Shown: in pieces, positions 11,439 to 23,461 of the stretch | Layout of the letters: each line of letters begins with the position of its first letter | Position numbering within the stretch: the stretch's first letter is position 1 | Source: Cotesia glomerata | Lineage: Eukaryota > Arthropoda > Insecta > Hymenoptera > Braconidae | Assembly: GCF_020080835.1 (NCBI RefSeq) | Contig: NC_058158.1 | Span: 33,746,305-33,810,304, forward strand | DNA length: 64,000 nucleotides | Direction of reading: 5' to 3' | Notes under the pieces: model-generated | Told to the model about the DNA's origin: nothing | Seen by the model: the letters and a program-made list of their open reading frames with translations, nothing else | Databases searched by the model: none | Program-made: the position numbers and the translations under genes

Positions 11439-14400
11439 ATGTCGACTGGACCTCAACACAAGTATCGTTACAAAAATGTGGGCTTGGACTCGCAGGAATT
11501 ACGTCGTCGTCGCGAGGAGGAAGGAGTACAGCTTCGTAAACAAAAGCGGGAACAACAGTTATCTAAAAGACGCAACGTTCCAGCAATTGTCCCCGATGAA
11601 GAAAGTATTACGGCAACTGAAGATTATCCTGTTCTAGCACCTCTACCGGTATTTTTTATTTGATTATGAAAATTAAGTTAGCTGACATTTCAAAATTTTT
11701 AGAAATTGTTAGAATTTAATTAAAAAAAAAAAATCAAAAATTTTTAGACGTCTACTAACTTCAGTGTCATATTTTATTTTTTTTAAGTTATAATACTAAA
11801 ATTAGCCGATGTTTTTAATTTTTTGATTATTTTTTAATAATTAAATTAAAGCAAAAAAATATTTTTAAAAAATTGAAGTTTTTTACAAGTGAAATTAAAA
11901 AAAAAATTTGTTTGTAATAATTTTTTCAATAAAAAAAAATTCTAAAAATTTTTAAATGTCGGTTAACTTCATTTTCATTTTTAAGTTATGTAATTTAAAA
12001 ATGACGTACTAATTTTAAATAACTTGAATTAACAGCCACCACAGCCGGTGATAACTAAAGAAATGGTAGAAGCTCTGTACAGTAATAATATAGAAGATCA
12101 GGTAGCAGCAACGCAAAAATTCCGTAAATTATTGTCCCGAGAGCCAAACCCTCCAATAGATGAGGTCATACAGACGGGTATTGTTCCACGGTTTGTTGAG
12201 TTTTTGAAAAACGATTCAAACTGCACACTGCAATTCGAGGCAGCATGGGCATTGACGAATATTGCCAGTGGTACTTCACCCCAGACACATATGGTTATCG
12301 AAGCTGGAGCAGTACCTACGTTTATTGGGTTACTCAGTTCAGCTTACGAGGACGTACAGGAGCAGGCTGTTTGGGCTCTCGGCAATATCGCTGGCGACAG
12401 TCCAGAATGTAGGGATCATATACTCAACAGTGGAATTCTGCCACCCCTACTTCAGTTACTTTCCAAGACCACTAAGCTCACCATGACACGTAACGCCGTT
12501 TGGGCATTGTCTAATCTCTGTCGTGGCAAGAATCCGGCTCCGGTTTTTCAAAAAGTAGCTCCATCCCTGCCCGTATTGGCTCACCTTCTAAATCACACGG
12601 ACTTTGATGTACTTGCTGACACTTGCTGGGCACTGTCATACCTCAGTGACGGCCCGAATGAAAAAATACAAGCTGTCATTGACGCTGGAGTCTGTCGTCG
12701 ACTTGTAGAGCTTCTTATGCACGAGCAACATAACGTCGTCAGTGCAGCACTTCGAGCTGTTGGGAATATTGTCACCGGCGATGACATTCAAACCCAAGTC
12801 GTTCTTAATTGCTCAGTGTTACCATGCTTGTTGCATCTGTTGAATTCCTCTCGCGAAAGTGTCAGGAAAGAGGCTTGCTGGACTGTGTCTAATATTACTG
12901 CAGGAAATCATCAACAAATTCAAGTAATTTTTTTAATTTATTGAGCTATTAATCTGTTAAATTTAGATTTTATGAGTGATCGTATTTATACTTGGTAATT
13001 AATTTTTAGTCATTAATTATTAATAATGAATTTTTAATACAGGCTGTGATTGATGCCAATATTTTCCCCGTATTGATTGACATACTTGGAAAAGCTGAAT
13101 TTAAAACTCGCAAAGAAGCTGCTTGGGCAATAACTAATGGAACGAGTGGTGGTACACCAGAGCAAATTCGTTACTTAGTTTTACAGGGCTGTATTCCACC
13201 GCTTTGCGATTTGTTAACTGTAATGGATCCTAAGATAGTACAAGTCGCGTTGAATGGGTTGGAAAATATACTCCGACTTGGTGAACAAGATTCCAGTCTT
13301 CACAATGGTGTAAATCCTTACACAGTGATAATTGAAGAGTGCTATGGTAAATTTTATTTTTTGTTTCATTCAGTTTGAAAATTTTACTCAAGCTTTTCTG
13401 TTTGCGTCCTCGAGCTATAAATCTATATTATTAAGAGAATAAGCAAAATTTTGTGGCCGGTGTATTTATATGATAAAATGGGTTTTTATGGTTAAATTTG
13501 ATATCGTCGGAAAACTCTTAACCTGGAGTTGTGACTTTTCATAGTTTCATATCATTCTCACCAATAGTCAATTTATGATGATAAGTATTTAGACTGCATT
13601 TGAAAATGCTCTATCTCTAGATACATAATTAAGAAATGACCTTGTATCTTATAAACTATTGACATTTTTAAAGATATAAGCTCATTCTGATGTTACACTC
13701 ATCAAGACCTTTCATTTGAGTACCCACATCAATTTTTCATATATTTATATATATGTATTTATCAAAAATATATCAAAATGCATGTGGGTATTCAAATGAA
13801 AGCTCTTGATGAATGTAACATCGGGATGAGCTTATATCTTTAAAAATTTCAATGGTTAAGAAAGTACAGTGCAATTTAACATAATTAAGAAATGACCTTG
13901 TATCTTTTGATCTATTGACATTTTTAAAGATATAAGCTCATCCCGATATTACACTTATCAAGACCTTTCATTTAAGTACCCACATCAATTTTTCATATAT
14001 TTATATATATTATATATATGTATATATGAAAAATATATGAAAATGCATGTGGGTACTCAAATGAAAGCTCTTGATGAATGTAACATCGGGATGAGCTTAT
14101 ATCTTTAAAAATGTCAATAGTTAAAAAATACAGTGCAATTTAACAAAAGTCATTATTTAATAAAGCAAAATTTTATGTATTTATAGTTCACAAGTCACGG
14201 CAGTCACATAGTGACTGCAAGGTTGCTAGTATTTTGTTAATCATTTTCGGTATCTAATTTCGTTAAGTGTAGTCCCTACAATAGTGGAAAGGTTAATTTG
14301 TACATTGTATTGCTCTCAATGGCATAATATGAAAACACTAATTACTTATCTCTAATTAGCTGGATGGTAGAGTAGTTTTTCATTTGCGATATTATTCCCT

Positions 14401-14795
14401 TTGCAAGTTTTAATTTATAAAGAATTTGTTTACAGGAATTTTTATTACGATTAAAATATAAATGCTCGAGTGAAGTAGACTGAAAATGCTTAAATTATTT
14501 CAATGTAATTGAATTAAAAAATAACTTTGTTATTTTTAATTTAAAGTACATTAAGAATTTAATAATTATAAGATTAATTAATATATTTGATTTTATAGGC
14601 CTAGATAAAATAGAATTTTTGCAATCACATCAAAATATGGAAATTTATCAAAAGGCGTTTGATATAATTGAACGTTACTTTGGTTCTGAAGAAGAAGATT
14701 CACGATGTGCACCATCAGTCGATGCGCAAGGCCAACAATTTCAATTTAATGCCGCTGATTCATCACAATTGCCAGTTCAAAACTTCCAATTTTAA
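11439..14795 (+). CDS. Kap-alpha1: Importin subunit alpha (KPNA1/5/6 class)
   Basis: Five coding exons, 11439-11648, 12036-12923, 13043-13346, 14599-14795 with an upstream noncoding exon ending 10993, give 532 aa, matching family length. (The coding part itself is four exons.) Importin alpha binds classical nuclear localisation signals in the cytoplasm and bridges them to importin beta. The N-terminal IBB domain is clear: RRRREEEGVQLRKQKREQ followed by SKRRNVP, the pattern of the alpha-1 (KPNA6) clade rather than alpha-3/4. Residues ~75-500 are armadillo repeats with repeated WALTNIASG, AVWALGNIAGD, AVWALSNLCRG, TCWALSYLSDG and CWTVSNITAG motifs. Their Trp/Asn pairs form the NLS groove. The acidic, Gln-rich C-terminus ends QNFQF. 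Introns hold a Helitron-like element and GTTAGCCGAC-family repeats. Confidence 0.95.
11667..11975. repeat. Two GTTAGCCGAC-family repeats in importin alpha intron
   Basis: A short copy (~11671-11775) has AAGTTAGCTGACAT at one end and CTACTAACTTC at the other. A fuller copy (~11797-11975) runs from AAAATTAGCCGAT to GTCGGTTAACTTC. Both lie in the 11649-12035 intron and together make up nearly all of it. Confidence 0.7.
13422..14229 (+). mobile_element. Non-autonomous Helitron-like element, copy 1
   Basis: The 5' end reads A|TCTATATTATTAAGAG. The 3' end has a perfect hairpin, GCAGTCAC (14200-14207), loop ATA, GTGACTGC (14211-14218), then AAGGTTG and the terminus CTAG|T. TC start, subterminal 3' hairpin, CTRR end, A/T insertion and no terminal inverted repeats are the standard Helitron signature. 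It is 808 bp and has no Rep/helicase ORF. The interior holds two ~245 bp units, each a long hairpin with ~100 bp arms (conserved core TTTAAAGATATAAGCTCAT...GTACCCACAT). It lies in the importin alpha intron 13347-14598. Confidence 0.85.
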
Positions 14796-14807
14796 TTTCG
14801 CATGTGC

Positions 14808-14838
<31 letters not shown>

Positions 14839-16938
14839 ACATTTTAATAACAATAACAAAAACACCACGTGTTTACAAGTTACAGAGTTCATCCTTTCCA
14901 ATTTTATTCGAAGAGTATAATATCGTATCATTGAGACGAACGCTAACTTGGATTTGAAAACGTGATAATTATATGGTTTGCGGAGATCATTGTTTTCGAC
15001 GTTAACTCTCACAGATAAATTTGTATTTCGTCGAAGAAAATTAAAAAAAAAAAAAAATTCTAAAAAAGAAAGACAATGATGAGAGCCGTCAATAGTACCC
15101 TATACAGAATAATTTTTATTTAATTAATAATATTTTTTTGTGTTTATTTTTATTATCACTTGTTTTCTAATCTTCTTAGCCAAAATATATACTGTATGAA
15201 AATAGGAATACACAATATAAAGAAAAAAAAAATTTTTAGACTCTACATCCAGTAGAACTTGCTTTCAAAAAAACTCTTTTATTATAATTTTTATTTTATT
15301 GGCAACGGAACAAAAATCGAAAATCAATACTACAGAATTAGTTTAAGATTTTTAACAAAAATACATGAATAAAGATGCTAAATTACTACAAACAGATAAA
15401 CAAACAAATATTTAACAAAGGAAACAACTGCCGTAAAAAAACACTTCGGACAGAATGTAACTTGTTTGACATAGACTGATGATGCGTATTCACGAGTAAT
15501 TGAAAAAATATAAAATTAAAAAGGACTTCTTCAATGACTTTTAATGCGACGTACGTATTGACATATCTATTATTATTATTAATATACATGACTAACTATA
15601 ACTACTAATTAAGTCGATACGATAAACTACGCTACGTGATAACGGATATATCTTCATTAGTTAGATACTTTAACGACCAAATTAAAGGAAATTTTTCACT
15701 GTAAATACGAAATATCGTGATTTAAAGAAGGAATTTTTTATACAGATTACCTGCGATATTAATCTCGCTTTTATTTTATTATTTATTACTGATTTAATTT
15801 TTCTATAACATGACATGATTTTTTGAAGCGATAATAAAGGCAATCCGAAAATAATAAAATTTATTGAGATGGAAATATTTAATGTTTTCAAGTAACGTTA
15901 ATTCCGACGGAATTTATTTGCAATAAATCGTAGATACTCTGTATAAAAAAGCCAGAGACTGTATAAAATGTATTTATTATTTAGGTTTGACGTTATATCA
16001 TTACTATACTTATTATAAAGAAGAAGCCTATTATTACTATTATGTATACAATTATATTTTTTAGTTATGTGCTTTGTCGACAACAATAAGTCGATTCTCA
16101 TTGTCAATTTATGTATAAAAAATAACAAATATATTTTATAAGATTAATCAACTAAAGATAGATATAATATAACGACATGAATTGCCAATCAAATAGTGAT
16201 AACTATTTTTTATTTATACAATTGAATTTAATCCTGAATAATGGCGATAAAATTGTGCTGGGTAATTTTTTTTCTTTTAAGTATAAATTAACTTTTGTTA
16301 ATTTAAACCATTGTCGTTTAAAATTATTTTTATTTAGATTCATTAATAATTAAATTTATTGGTACCATAAATTGGCAATGGACTAAACTACTGACAGAGT
16401 GATTGAAATTATAAATATTGTCGTGAAACAATACGGGGACTGTTGACTGCTACATCAAACGATTATACAAATACAAATACATAAAATAATGATAATTAAT
16501 AATGTACAACAATTATACTATTTTTAATGAGATCTCTCTTAAATTTCAACAAACAACTGAACATAAATTATACATGACTCGAGTCAATAACACGACATTT
16601 TATTTTTCATAATAATAAAACTAATAGGATAAAAATGTATTATTGAAAGAATTTTAAAAATATTTAAAAGAAAAAGATAATAAATTAAGCAATCCTCGTA
16701 GTAAAGGTTTCGTTTGTTCCTTCAATGTATTATTTCGTATAAAGATGAAAATAAAAATTTAATAATTTCGAAATATTAAAAAAAAAAAAGTATTATCACA
16801 CTTCACAATTTTTATTGTTAATTTACGAGTAAGTATAATACAAAAAATATTTAATTTTCAAAAAGCGTAAAAATTTATAGTAAATTACAAAAATAATATG
16901 AGTAGATTTTAATATTATATATATTTACATAAATTTCC
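14796..16938. other. Importin alpha 3' UTR and noncoding flank
   Basis: No coding exon is supported in this 2.1 kb. It starts with the 3' UTR of importin alpha, which includes a 20+ base A run at about 14820-14839. Convergent 3' UTR sequence of the LAP1-like gene occupies the right end. The small minus-strand frames (14746-15012, 15386-15589, 15682-15891, 15898-16128) are AT-rich and unlinked to any gene. Confidence 0.6.
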
Positions 16939-18192
16939 TCAATAACGTAAAGGACAACTTTTAAAATCTGGTTCCGGTTGAACCGGAATAATGACACCAT
17001 CTGTCAGTCTAGTAATCAATGGATCAACTTTATCTTGATCTATCTGATTGTTTAATTTGAGTTTCAGCTGATTTTCAACGAATTTCAACGCATTTTCTTT
17101 TTTTCCATCATATCCTTTTGCTACCATTGTGAGTATATAAAGAACTTTCGTAACCAAAGGCGTCTCTCTGTCACATAAATGATGAAAATCCATCATCGCA
17201 TCTGGATTTACATCTAATAAATTATCAACAATCTAAAAATACCAAAGCACATATGCAAAATTAATAATAGTAATTATTCTACAGAAGCAGAAAAAATCAA
17301 TACGTACCACAATTTTTTGACTCGTTATTTTATTTTTAAATTTATCAATCACATATCCCCGATCTTTACCCAGTTGCGACGGAGACAGCATCAGCTCTTC
17401 AGAAGAACCCAATGCAGCTTTCGTAGCATTCCCTATCATTTTAGCGAGACAGTTCATAAGATAATCATCTTGAGAAAATAAAAATAAAATCCCCAATTTA
17501 TCTGGATGCTTGACAACTTCAGAAACTCCTGCAATTATATCATCCCAAATCTCACCATCCTGTTGCTTAAATTTATTGCTAATGCTATCGATATTATTTT
17601 CCAAGTTTCTGATAAGAACAGTTTCAGATTCCGTTTCTTCGAATTTTTCTGTGCTGTTACCAATTGATGACCATGCGCATGAAGAAGCAACAATTGCGAG
17701 TATTACAACAACAATTGCTATGCTAAAATAATAATTTCTTTTAGAATCACTTTGTTTTTTACTTGGAAAATTATTAAAGACTTGAGTTTTGACCACTTTA
17801 GGTTCCTTGGCAAAATTTCTTTTGATATTTCGAGTATCATGATCAAATTTCTTTGAAAATTTTGGCGAATGTGATTCGTGACTAAACGCTAAATCATTTG
17901 GCGGATCATCAGTTTCATCTTCACCCAGAGAATCAGAGTCTTGATAATCTTCTGAATTATTTGCTTCTAATTCTACATCACTTGGCTTCTCACCTACGGA
18001 CGCAGTTCTTTGTTTTACTGGCTTCGCTATCATCATGCGTGGTAAAGGTGGCCGCGGGCTTGGAATTTTTGGTGCAAATCTCTCGTCAGTAACTCCAAAC
18101 TAAAATTACATTACTTCATTAGCAAGTACTCTGAACAATAAAAAAAAAAAATTATAACATAAAAATTTTACTTTCTTAGTGGTGTAACTCAT
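16939..18192 (-). CDS. LAP1/LULL1-like torsin activator (TOR1AIP family)
   Basis: Exons 18172-18192 (tentative first exon, MSYTTKK), 17308-18099 and 16939-17232 join in phase 0 to give ~368 aa. The family sits in the inner nuclear membrane/ER and its luminal domain activates the AAA+ ATPase torsin. An acidic, disordered nucleoplasmic N-terminus (to ~130) is followed by one membrane segment at ~131-149 (SIAIVVVILAIVASS) and a luminal activator domain. That domain contains SQDDYLMNCLAKMIGNATKA, FHHLCDRETPLVTKVLYIL and the terminal VIIPVQPEPD block, which parallels VLPVQPEN of human LAP1. An Arg at ~346 precedes this block where the vertebrate activators carry their arginine finger (LAP1 R563), with one extra residue in between. 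The first exon is the weakest part: a good frame but short. Confidence 0.82.
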
Positions 18193-18796
18193 TATTTACA
18201 AATATACATTTATTTACTAATAAATTATATTAAAAATTAATTAAAATAAATGACAGCTTATTTTGTTGAGTAATATTTGTCGAGTAATGATTCACAATCA
18301 ATGATAGTGGAATTAGCAGACATTTAATAATTCTTTTCATTAATTAAAGTATGACTAAAAAAATATTTAAAAAAATTGCACGCATTGTTTTTTAAATTTT
18401 ACACATTTGGAATTTTTTTGTTATAAATTTTTCAATAGGAAAAAATTGTATAATGTCTGCTAATTTTATTTTCATTCGTAATCAAAATACTATTAACCTT
18501 GAGAATAATTCCCAAGAATTTATAAGTAATTGTAACACAATTATTCAGTACAAAGTTGCCGCGAGTTGAGTATTGCTCATTGTTACCAACTTTATGAAGA
18601 AGATTAAAAATATTGACACTGAGTTGAATGTTTTGATAGCACCTGGAATTTATTGAATGCAACACAATAAATGGAATAAAATAAAAACATAAATATACCA
18701 ACAATGTTTGTAATAAACTTTTGAGTAAACGTGACAACCTGGTATCGAATGGTGCGGATATTTATTAAATTGAGGAGTTATTTTAGCTGATAAGAA
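18193..18796. promoter_or_regulatory. Divergent promoter region, LAP1-like / ZDHHC6-like
   Basis: About 600 bp separate the two start codons, so both promoters and 5' UTRs must fit here unless further 5' exons lie elsewhere. Positions ~18300-18475 resemble one of the small palindromic repeats (AATTAGCAGACATTT ... GTCTGCTAATTTTATTT). I see no clear TATA box. Confidence 0.45.
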
Positions 18797-21700
18797 ATGT
18801 GTACGGGTCCATTTAGAAAAATATTCCATTGGGGACCACTTACTGCCTTGGGTAGGTCTTGTTTTTTATATCAATATAAATTTTACTATATCGTCTTCTT
18901 TAACTTGATTAATTAAAAACAATTTTACTGCAATACTTAACATGCAAATAATTATTGTATAATTACATTAATTATTTATGGTCACACGTGAATAAAATAT
19001 AATATTATTAACCGAAAAAAATCCGGCGAAATAATCTCTAAGTTAACAAACATCTGTTCTCTGCAGTGGTAACATTGACAGCTGATTTGTTTTTATTTTT
19101 CCGCAAGCGGGAATATTTGAATTTATTTTCTTCTTTTTGTTTTAGCAATCATCAAAATAATCACCACCATGACAATTTACTGCAGTAGACAATGGTGGTC
19201 CCCGAAAGAAGGTTTTTTAGCGGCCGCCAATTTTTTATTATTTTTTAGTTTAAGTGGATCTACTATTTATCATTTTATGAGTGCCATATATGAAGGTCCA
19301 GGATATTTGCCATTAGGATGGAGGCCTGTAAGTATAATGACACTGAAATTGACAGACATTAGAATTTTTGTATAATTTTATAGCAATTAAATTATTAAGA
19401 AAAAATGTAATTAAAAAATTCCATATTTGAAAATTAAAAAAAAAAATATTGGATAAAAATTAATTTAGCAGATATTTTATAATTTTAAGAATTTTTTTAA
19501 CAAATAAATTATGTCAAAGAAAATGAGAAAAAAAATTGACATTTAGAAAATTAAAAAAATAAAAAATGCAATTTTTTAGAAATAATTTTTCGGAGCAAGA
19601 TTATTTATTAAAAAAAATTAAAAAATGGTCAAACGACTGCTAACTTTAATGTCATAAATATTGGTGGAAATTTTTGAAAGCTTTTTTTTATTGTAATTTA
19701 TTTGTTATAAAAATTAAAAAAAAATTGAAAATTGTCAGCTAATTTCAGTATCATTAAGTATATTCAATTTTATAAAACAATTAACTATTCTATTTCATTT
19801 AAGTAATCCAAAATTAATTCTAGCATTTTTACTTCAAATAATTAATAACATCTCTAGCTCCAGTTTACACGGATGTAATAAAAATTTGTTTGAAAATAAT
19901 ATTAGATCTAGTTTCATTGACGAGCTTAAAAAAACTAAATTCTTATTTGATCTACTTCAATTTTTTTTCAATAGTACACAGAGCAGATACTTATACATTA
20001 AATCTGTGCCAAATTTCATGCACTTAAGTGATTTTTATTCAATAATATCTATTTCGCCAAATAATATTTTTCGTTTGAAGAAGAAAAAAAAAAGCTGACT
20101 TAAGAATTTTTCAAGTGTTCTTTTGTAGTGATTCGTTTAGTTATTTTAAGTTGCTGAATATGACTTTATACCAGCAATTAGATAAAGTAAAATTAGTTAA
20201 AGCTTTTTAAATATTGATTTGACTTAAAATATTCGAGTTCCGCTAAAGACACTTGGGATTACTAAAAATATTTAAATCATATTGGTATCATGTCTATCTA
20301 ATCGAAAATGCCAGCTCAGAGTATCTAATTTCCACAAAAAACTGAATTTTCTGCTTGAGAATTTATTGCTGTAATTAATTTTAATCACTCATAAAAACAA
20401 ATCGGAAATTTTGCAAAAATATGAACTTTGCGAAATTGATGACCAGCGAAGCAAACGAGGATATTACTCTGCAAATATTGAACTCGAATAGAATTACCTA
20501 TCAAACTCTGACATGTATAAAATATTGACCATTTGCATCGGAACGGTCAGTATTAGATTGTTCAGTAATTATTGGGTAAATTGGAGCTTGAATCGAGATG
20601 TGACTATTTACTAAAGTGAAAATGTTTCAAGTAGTTTACCAACATTGCTATTAATTAATATTATCAATAATAATAATTAATACTAACTAGCAACCTTAAA
20701 GCCACTATGTGACTGCCATGACTTGTGAACTATAAATAAATAAAATTTTGCTTTATTAAAAAATGACTTTTGTTAAATTGCAATTTACTTATTAACTATT
20801 GACTTTTTTAAAGATATAAGCTCATGCCGATGTTACACTCATCAAGAGCTTTCATTTGAGTACCCACATGCATTTTGACATATTTTTTATATATAAATAA
20901 ATGGGCTTATATCTTTAAGAATGTCAATAATTCTCAAGATACAAGATTATTTCTTAATTATGTTAAATTGCCCTGTACTTTCTTAACTATTGACATTTTT
21001 AAAGATATAAGCTCATCTCGATGTTACACTCATCAAGAGCTTTCATTTTAGTATCCACATGCATTTTTATATATTTTTCATATATTGATATACATATAAT
21101 ATATATCAATATATAAAATATATGAAAAATTGATGTGGGTACTCAAATGAAAGGTCTTGATGAGTGTAACATTGGAATGAGCTTATATATTTTTAAAAAT
21201 ATCAATAGTTAAGAAAGTACTGGGCATTTTAACAAATATCTTGTGAACTATTGACATTTCCAAAGATATAAGCTTATCCCGACATTACACTCATCAAGAC
21301 CTTTTATTTGAGTACCCACATGCATTTTGATATATTTTTCATATATTCATATATATAAATATATAAAATATATGAAAAATTGATGTGGGTACTCAAATGA
21401 AAGGTCTTGATGAGTGTAACATCGGGATGAGCTTATATCTTTAAAAATGTCAATAGTTCACAAGATACAATGTCATTTCTTAATTATGTATCTAGAAATA
21501 GAGCATTTTTTAATGCAGCCTAAATACTTGTAATTATAAATTGACTATTGGTGAGAATGATATGAAACCTTGAAAAGGCATAACTCCAGGTCAAGAATTT
21601 TCTAAAAATACCAAATTTAACCATAAAAACCCATTTTATCATATAAATACACCGGCCACAAAATTTTGCTTATTCTCTTAATAATATAAATTTATTTTTT

Positions 21701-23461
21701 GCAGGAAAATATAAATGATACAAAGTATTTACAATATTGTAACGTTTGCGAAGGCTATAAAGCACCGAGGTCTCATCACTGCAGGAAATGTAATGCATTA
21801 TTCAAATACAAATTCAAATAGCATTACTGTACATATTTATGAGCTGTCGCATGATGAATTGTACTAAAAACTCACATATCCTATCGACATAACTAACTCT
21901 AATCTTTTAGGTGGCCGATGTATATTAAAAATGGATCACCATTGTCCATGGATAAACAATTGCGTTGGTCATTACAATCACGGATACTTTACTGCTTTTT
22001 TAGCCAGCGCCGTAGGAGGTTGTTGCGTCTCAACATTCATTTTAATATCATGGTTGTTAACAGTAATTACCCGTAGAAATTACACTTTCCCATCGCCGTC
22101 TGTATTCACACTGATACTAGTAGTCTTCACAATTGGGCTGTCCATTGGCGTTGTCTTCGCGGTGGGTATGCTGCTTTATATACAATTGTCAGCAATATTA
22201 CGCAATACAACGGGAATTGAAGATTGGATTCTCGAGAAAGCCAAGTACAGAAGATTTGGCACGGATGACGTATTTATTCATCCGTATTCTAAGGGACGGT
22301 TGTTCAACATCAAGCAGGTACTCAAGTGGCACTGTACGCCTGAAGGCGATGGCATTGTTTGGCCAGTCCGCGAGGGATGTGATCAATACACTCTTACTGT
22401 AAGTATCTCTTGCTCATATAATAAACTGAAAAATAAAAAAAAAATGTAATTTTTAACTCTAATTAAATTTTAACAATAAAATTAAAAAAAAATAATGGAG
22501 GAAAAAAAGATGCAGTACGTGTCCAATTAAAGAAGAAAGAAGTACTTGACATTTATATTTTTATTTTTATTTATATTTAAAGGTAGAACAAGGATATCAA
22601 AAACTAGAAAAGCGAAAACGAGCACGAAGATATCGTGTTGTAAGTAATGTATCTGGCTCTTGGATACCTGTCACTTATGGATGGTGTGTTGTATGTCATC
22701 CACCTTGTACAGATGAACCTAGAATAAAACTTAGCGTTGGTGATACAGTTATTGTGACACGTTGGCGGAAGTATATATTTTTAAATTTTTTAAATAACTA
22801 ACTGACATTGTACACGGAAAGAACAAGATGACACTGAATATCATCCCAGATTATACTGAGTGAAAAAAAATTTCAGATAGTACGGCTGCCCAATTTTAAA
22901 ACTCCAAAATTTTTATACCTGATTTTTTTTAGTATTGCTGCATTTCTTATAACTTTTAGACCTTAATTTCCAGTATTCTTTCTTAAAATTATTTATATTC
23001 AAGTATTTTCTATTTATAAATTAAATTTTTTATCAATTAGGCGCGCAAATTTTTTTTTGACAAGAAAATCTTTAAAATTTTTAAAAAATCTTAAAATTGT
23101 CAGTTACTGTGTTTTGAAATTGGGTAGCCGGGTAGCTAGTATAATCAAGATTACAATGAGTATAATCCAGATATCACGCAGTATAATCTAGATTTTTTTA
23201 GCCACTATCTAAAATTTTTTTTCACCACAGATATCACTGAGTATAATCTGGGATGATATCCAGTATCATCTTGTTCTTTCCGTGTCATTGATTTGATAAA
23301 TTTATTTTTTTATTATTTTTAATAGATATTGGCTGTTTGGAGAAAAACAAGAGACGATTGGAGATCCTAAGAAGAGAATAAGAGGATGGTTTCCACATTC
23401 GAGTGCCATCGAGGTCGTGGAGAATGGTAGAAATATACCGACAGATTTGAAGGACGACTAA
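18797..23461 (+). CDS. DHHC palmitoyltransferase, ZDHHC6-like
   Basis: Six exons, 18797-18851, 19146-19327, 21705-21789, 21911-22398, 22583-22770 and 23326-23461, join in frame to 377 aa. The enzyme S-palmitoylates cysteines of ER proteins. The first short exon (MCTGPFRKIFHWGPLTALG) was chosen because HWGPLTALG matches the ZDHHC6 N-terminus. Starting at the later ATG (19169) would remove the first membrane segment. The protein has two N-terminal membrane segments, a Cys-rich domain (YCNVCEGYKAPRSHHCRKC), the catalytic DHHC at 116-119 within MDHHCPWINNC, two further membrane segments, and EGDGIVWPVREGCDQYTLT. A C-terminal SH3-like part contains CTDEPRI and YWLFGEKQ. The C-terminus ends PTDLKDD and lacks the KKNR signal of the human enzyme. 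Long introns carry a Helitron-like and a TIR element. Confidence 0.92.
19335..19765. repeat. Small palindromic repeats in ZDHHC6-like intron
   Basis: The stretch opens with ATGACACTGAAATTGACAGACATT only eight bases after the exon 2 donor and ends with TGTCAGCTAATTTCAGTATCAT. Both ends belong to the GACAGACATT/GTCAGCTAACTT family. The interior is AT-rich and seems to be two or more overlapping copies. Confidence 0.6.
20687..21690 (-). mobile_element. Non-autonomous Helitron-like element, copy 2
   Basis: Read on the minus strand it begins TTTATATTATTAAGAG (the TC start changed to TT) at 21690. It ends GCAGTCACATAGTGGCTTTAAGGTTGCTAG at 20687 in shape, with hairpin arms partly decayed, followed by T. 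It is 1004 bp and holds three hairpin units (the first with a large deletion, then ~20975-21230 and ~21240-21480). Its 5' end stops 14 bases before exon 3 of the ZDHHC6-like gene, so only TTTATTTTTTGCAG separates element and exon. Confidence 0.85.
22812..23285. mobile_element. TIR element (MITE) in ZDHHC6-like intron 5
   Basis: The left terminus ACACGGAAAGAACAAGATGA is matched inverted by TCATCTTGTTCTTTCCGTGT at the right. Similarity continues for about 80 bp (ATATCATCCCAGATTATACT in both arms). CATTG occurs beside both ends (22806-22810 and 23286-23290), a possible 5 bp target duplication with one extra T on the left. It is 474 bp and has no ORF. Confidence 0.85.

Noticed and set aside
20687..21690. 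Classical TIR transposon interpretation of the hairpin-rich elements
   Set aside because: Inverted repeats are internal units; the element ends themselves are not inverted and no target duplication is seen, which fits a Helitron better.
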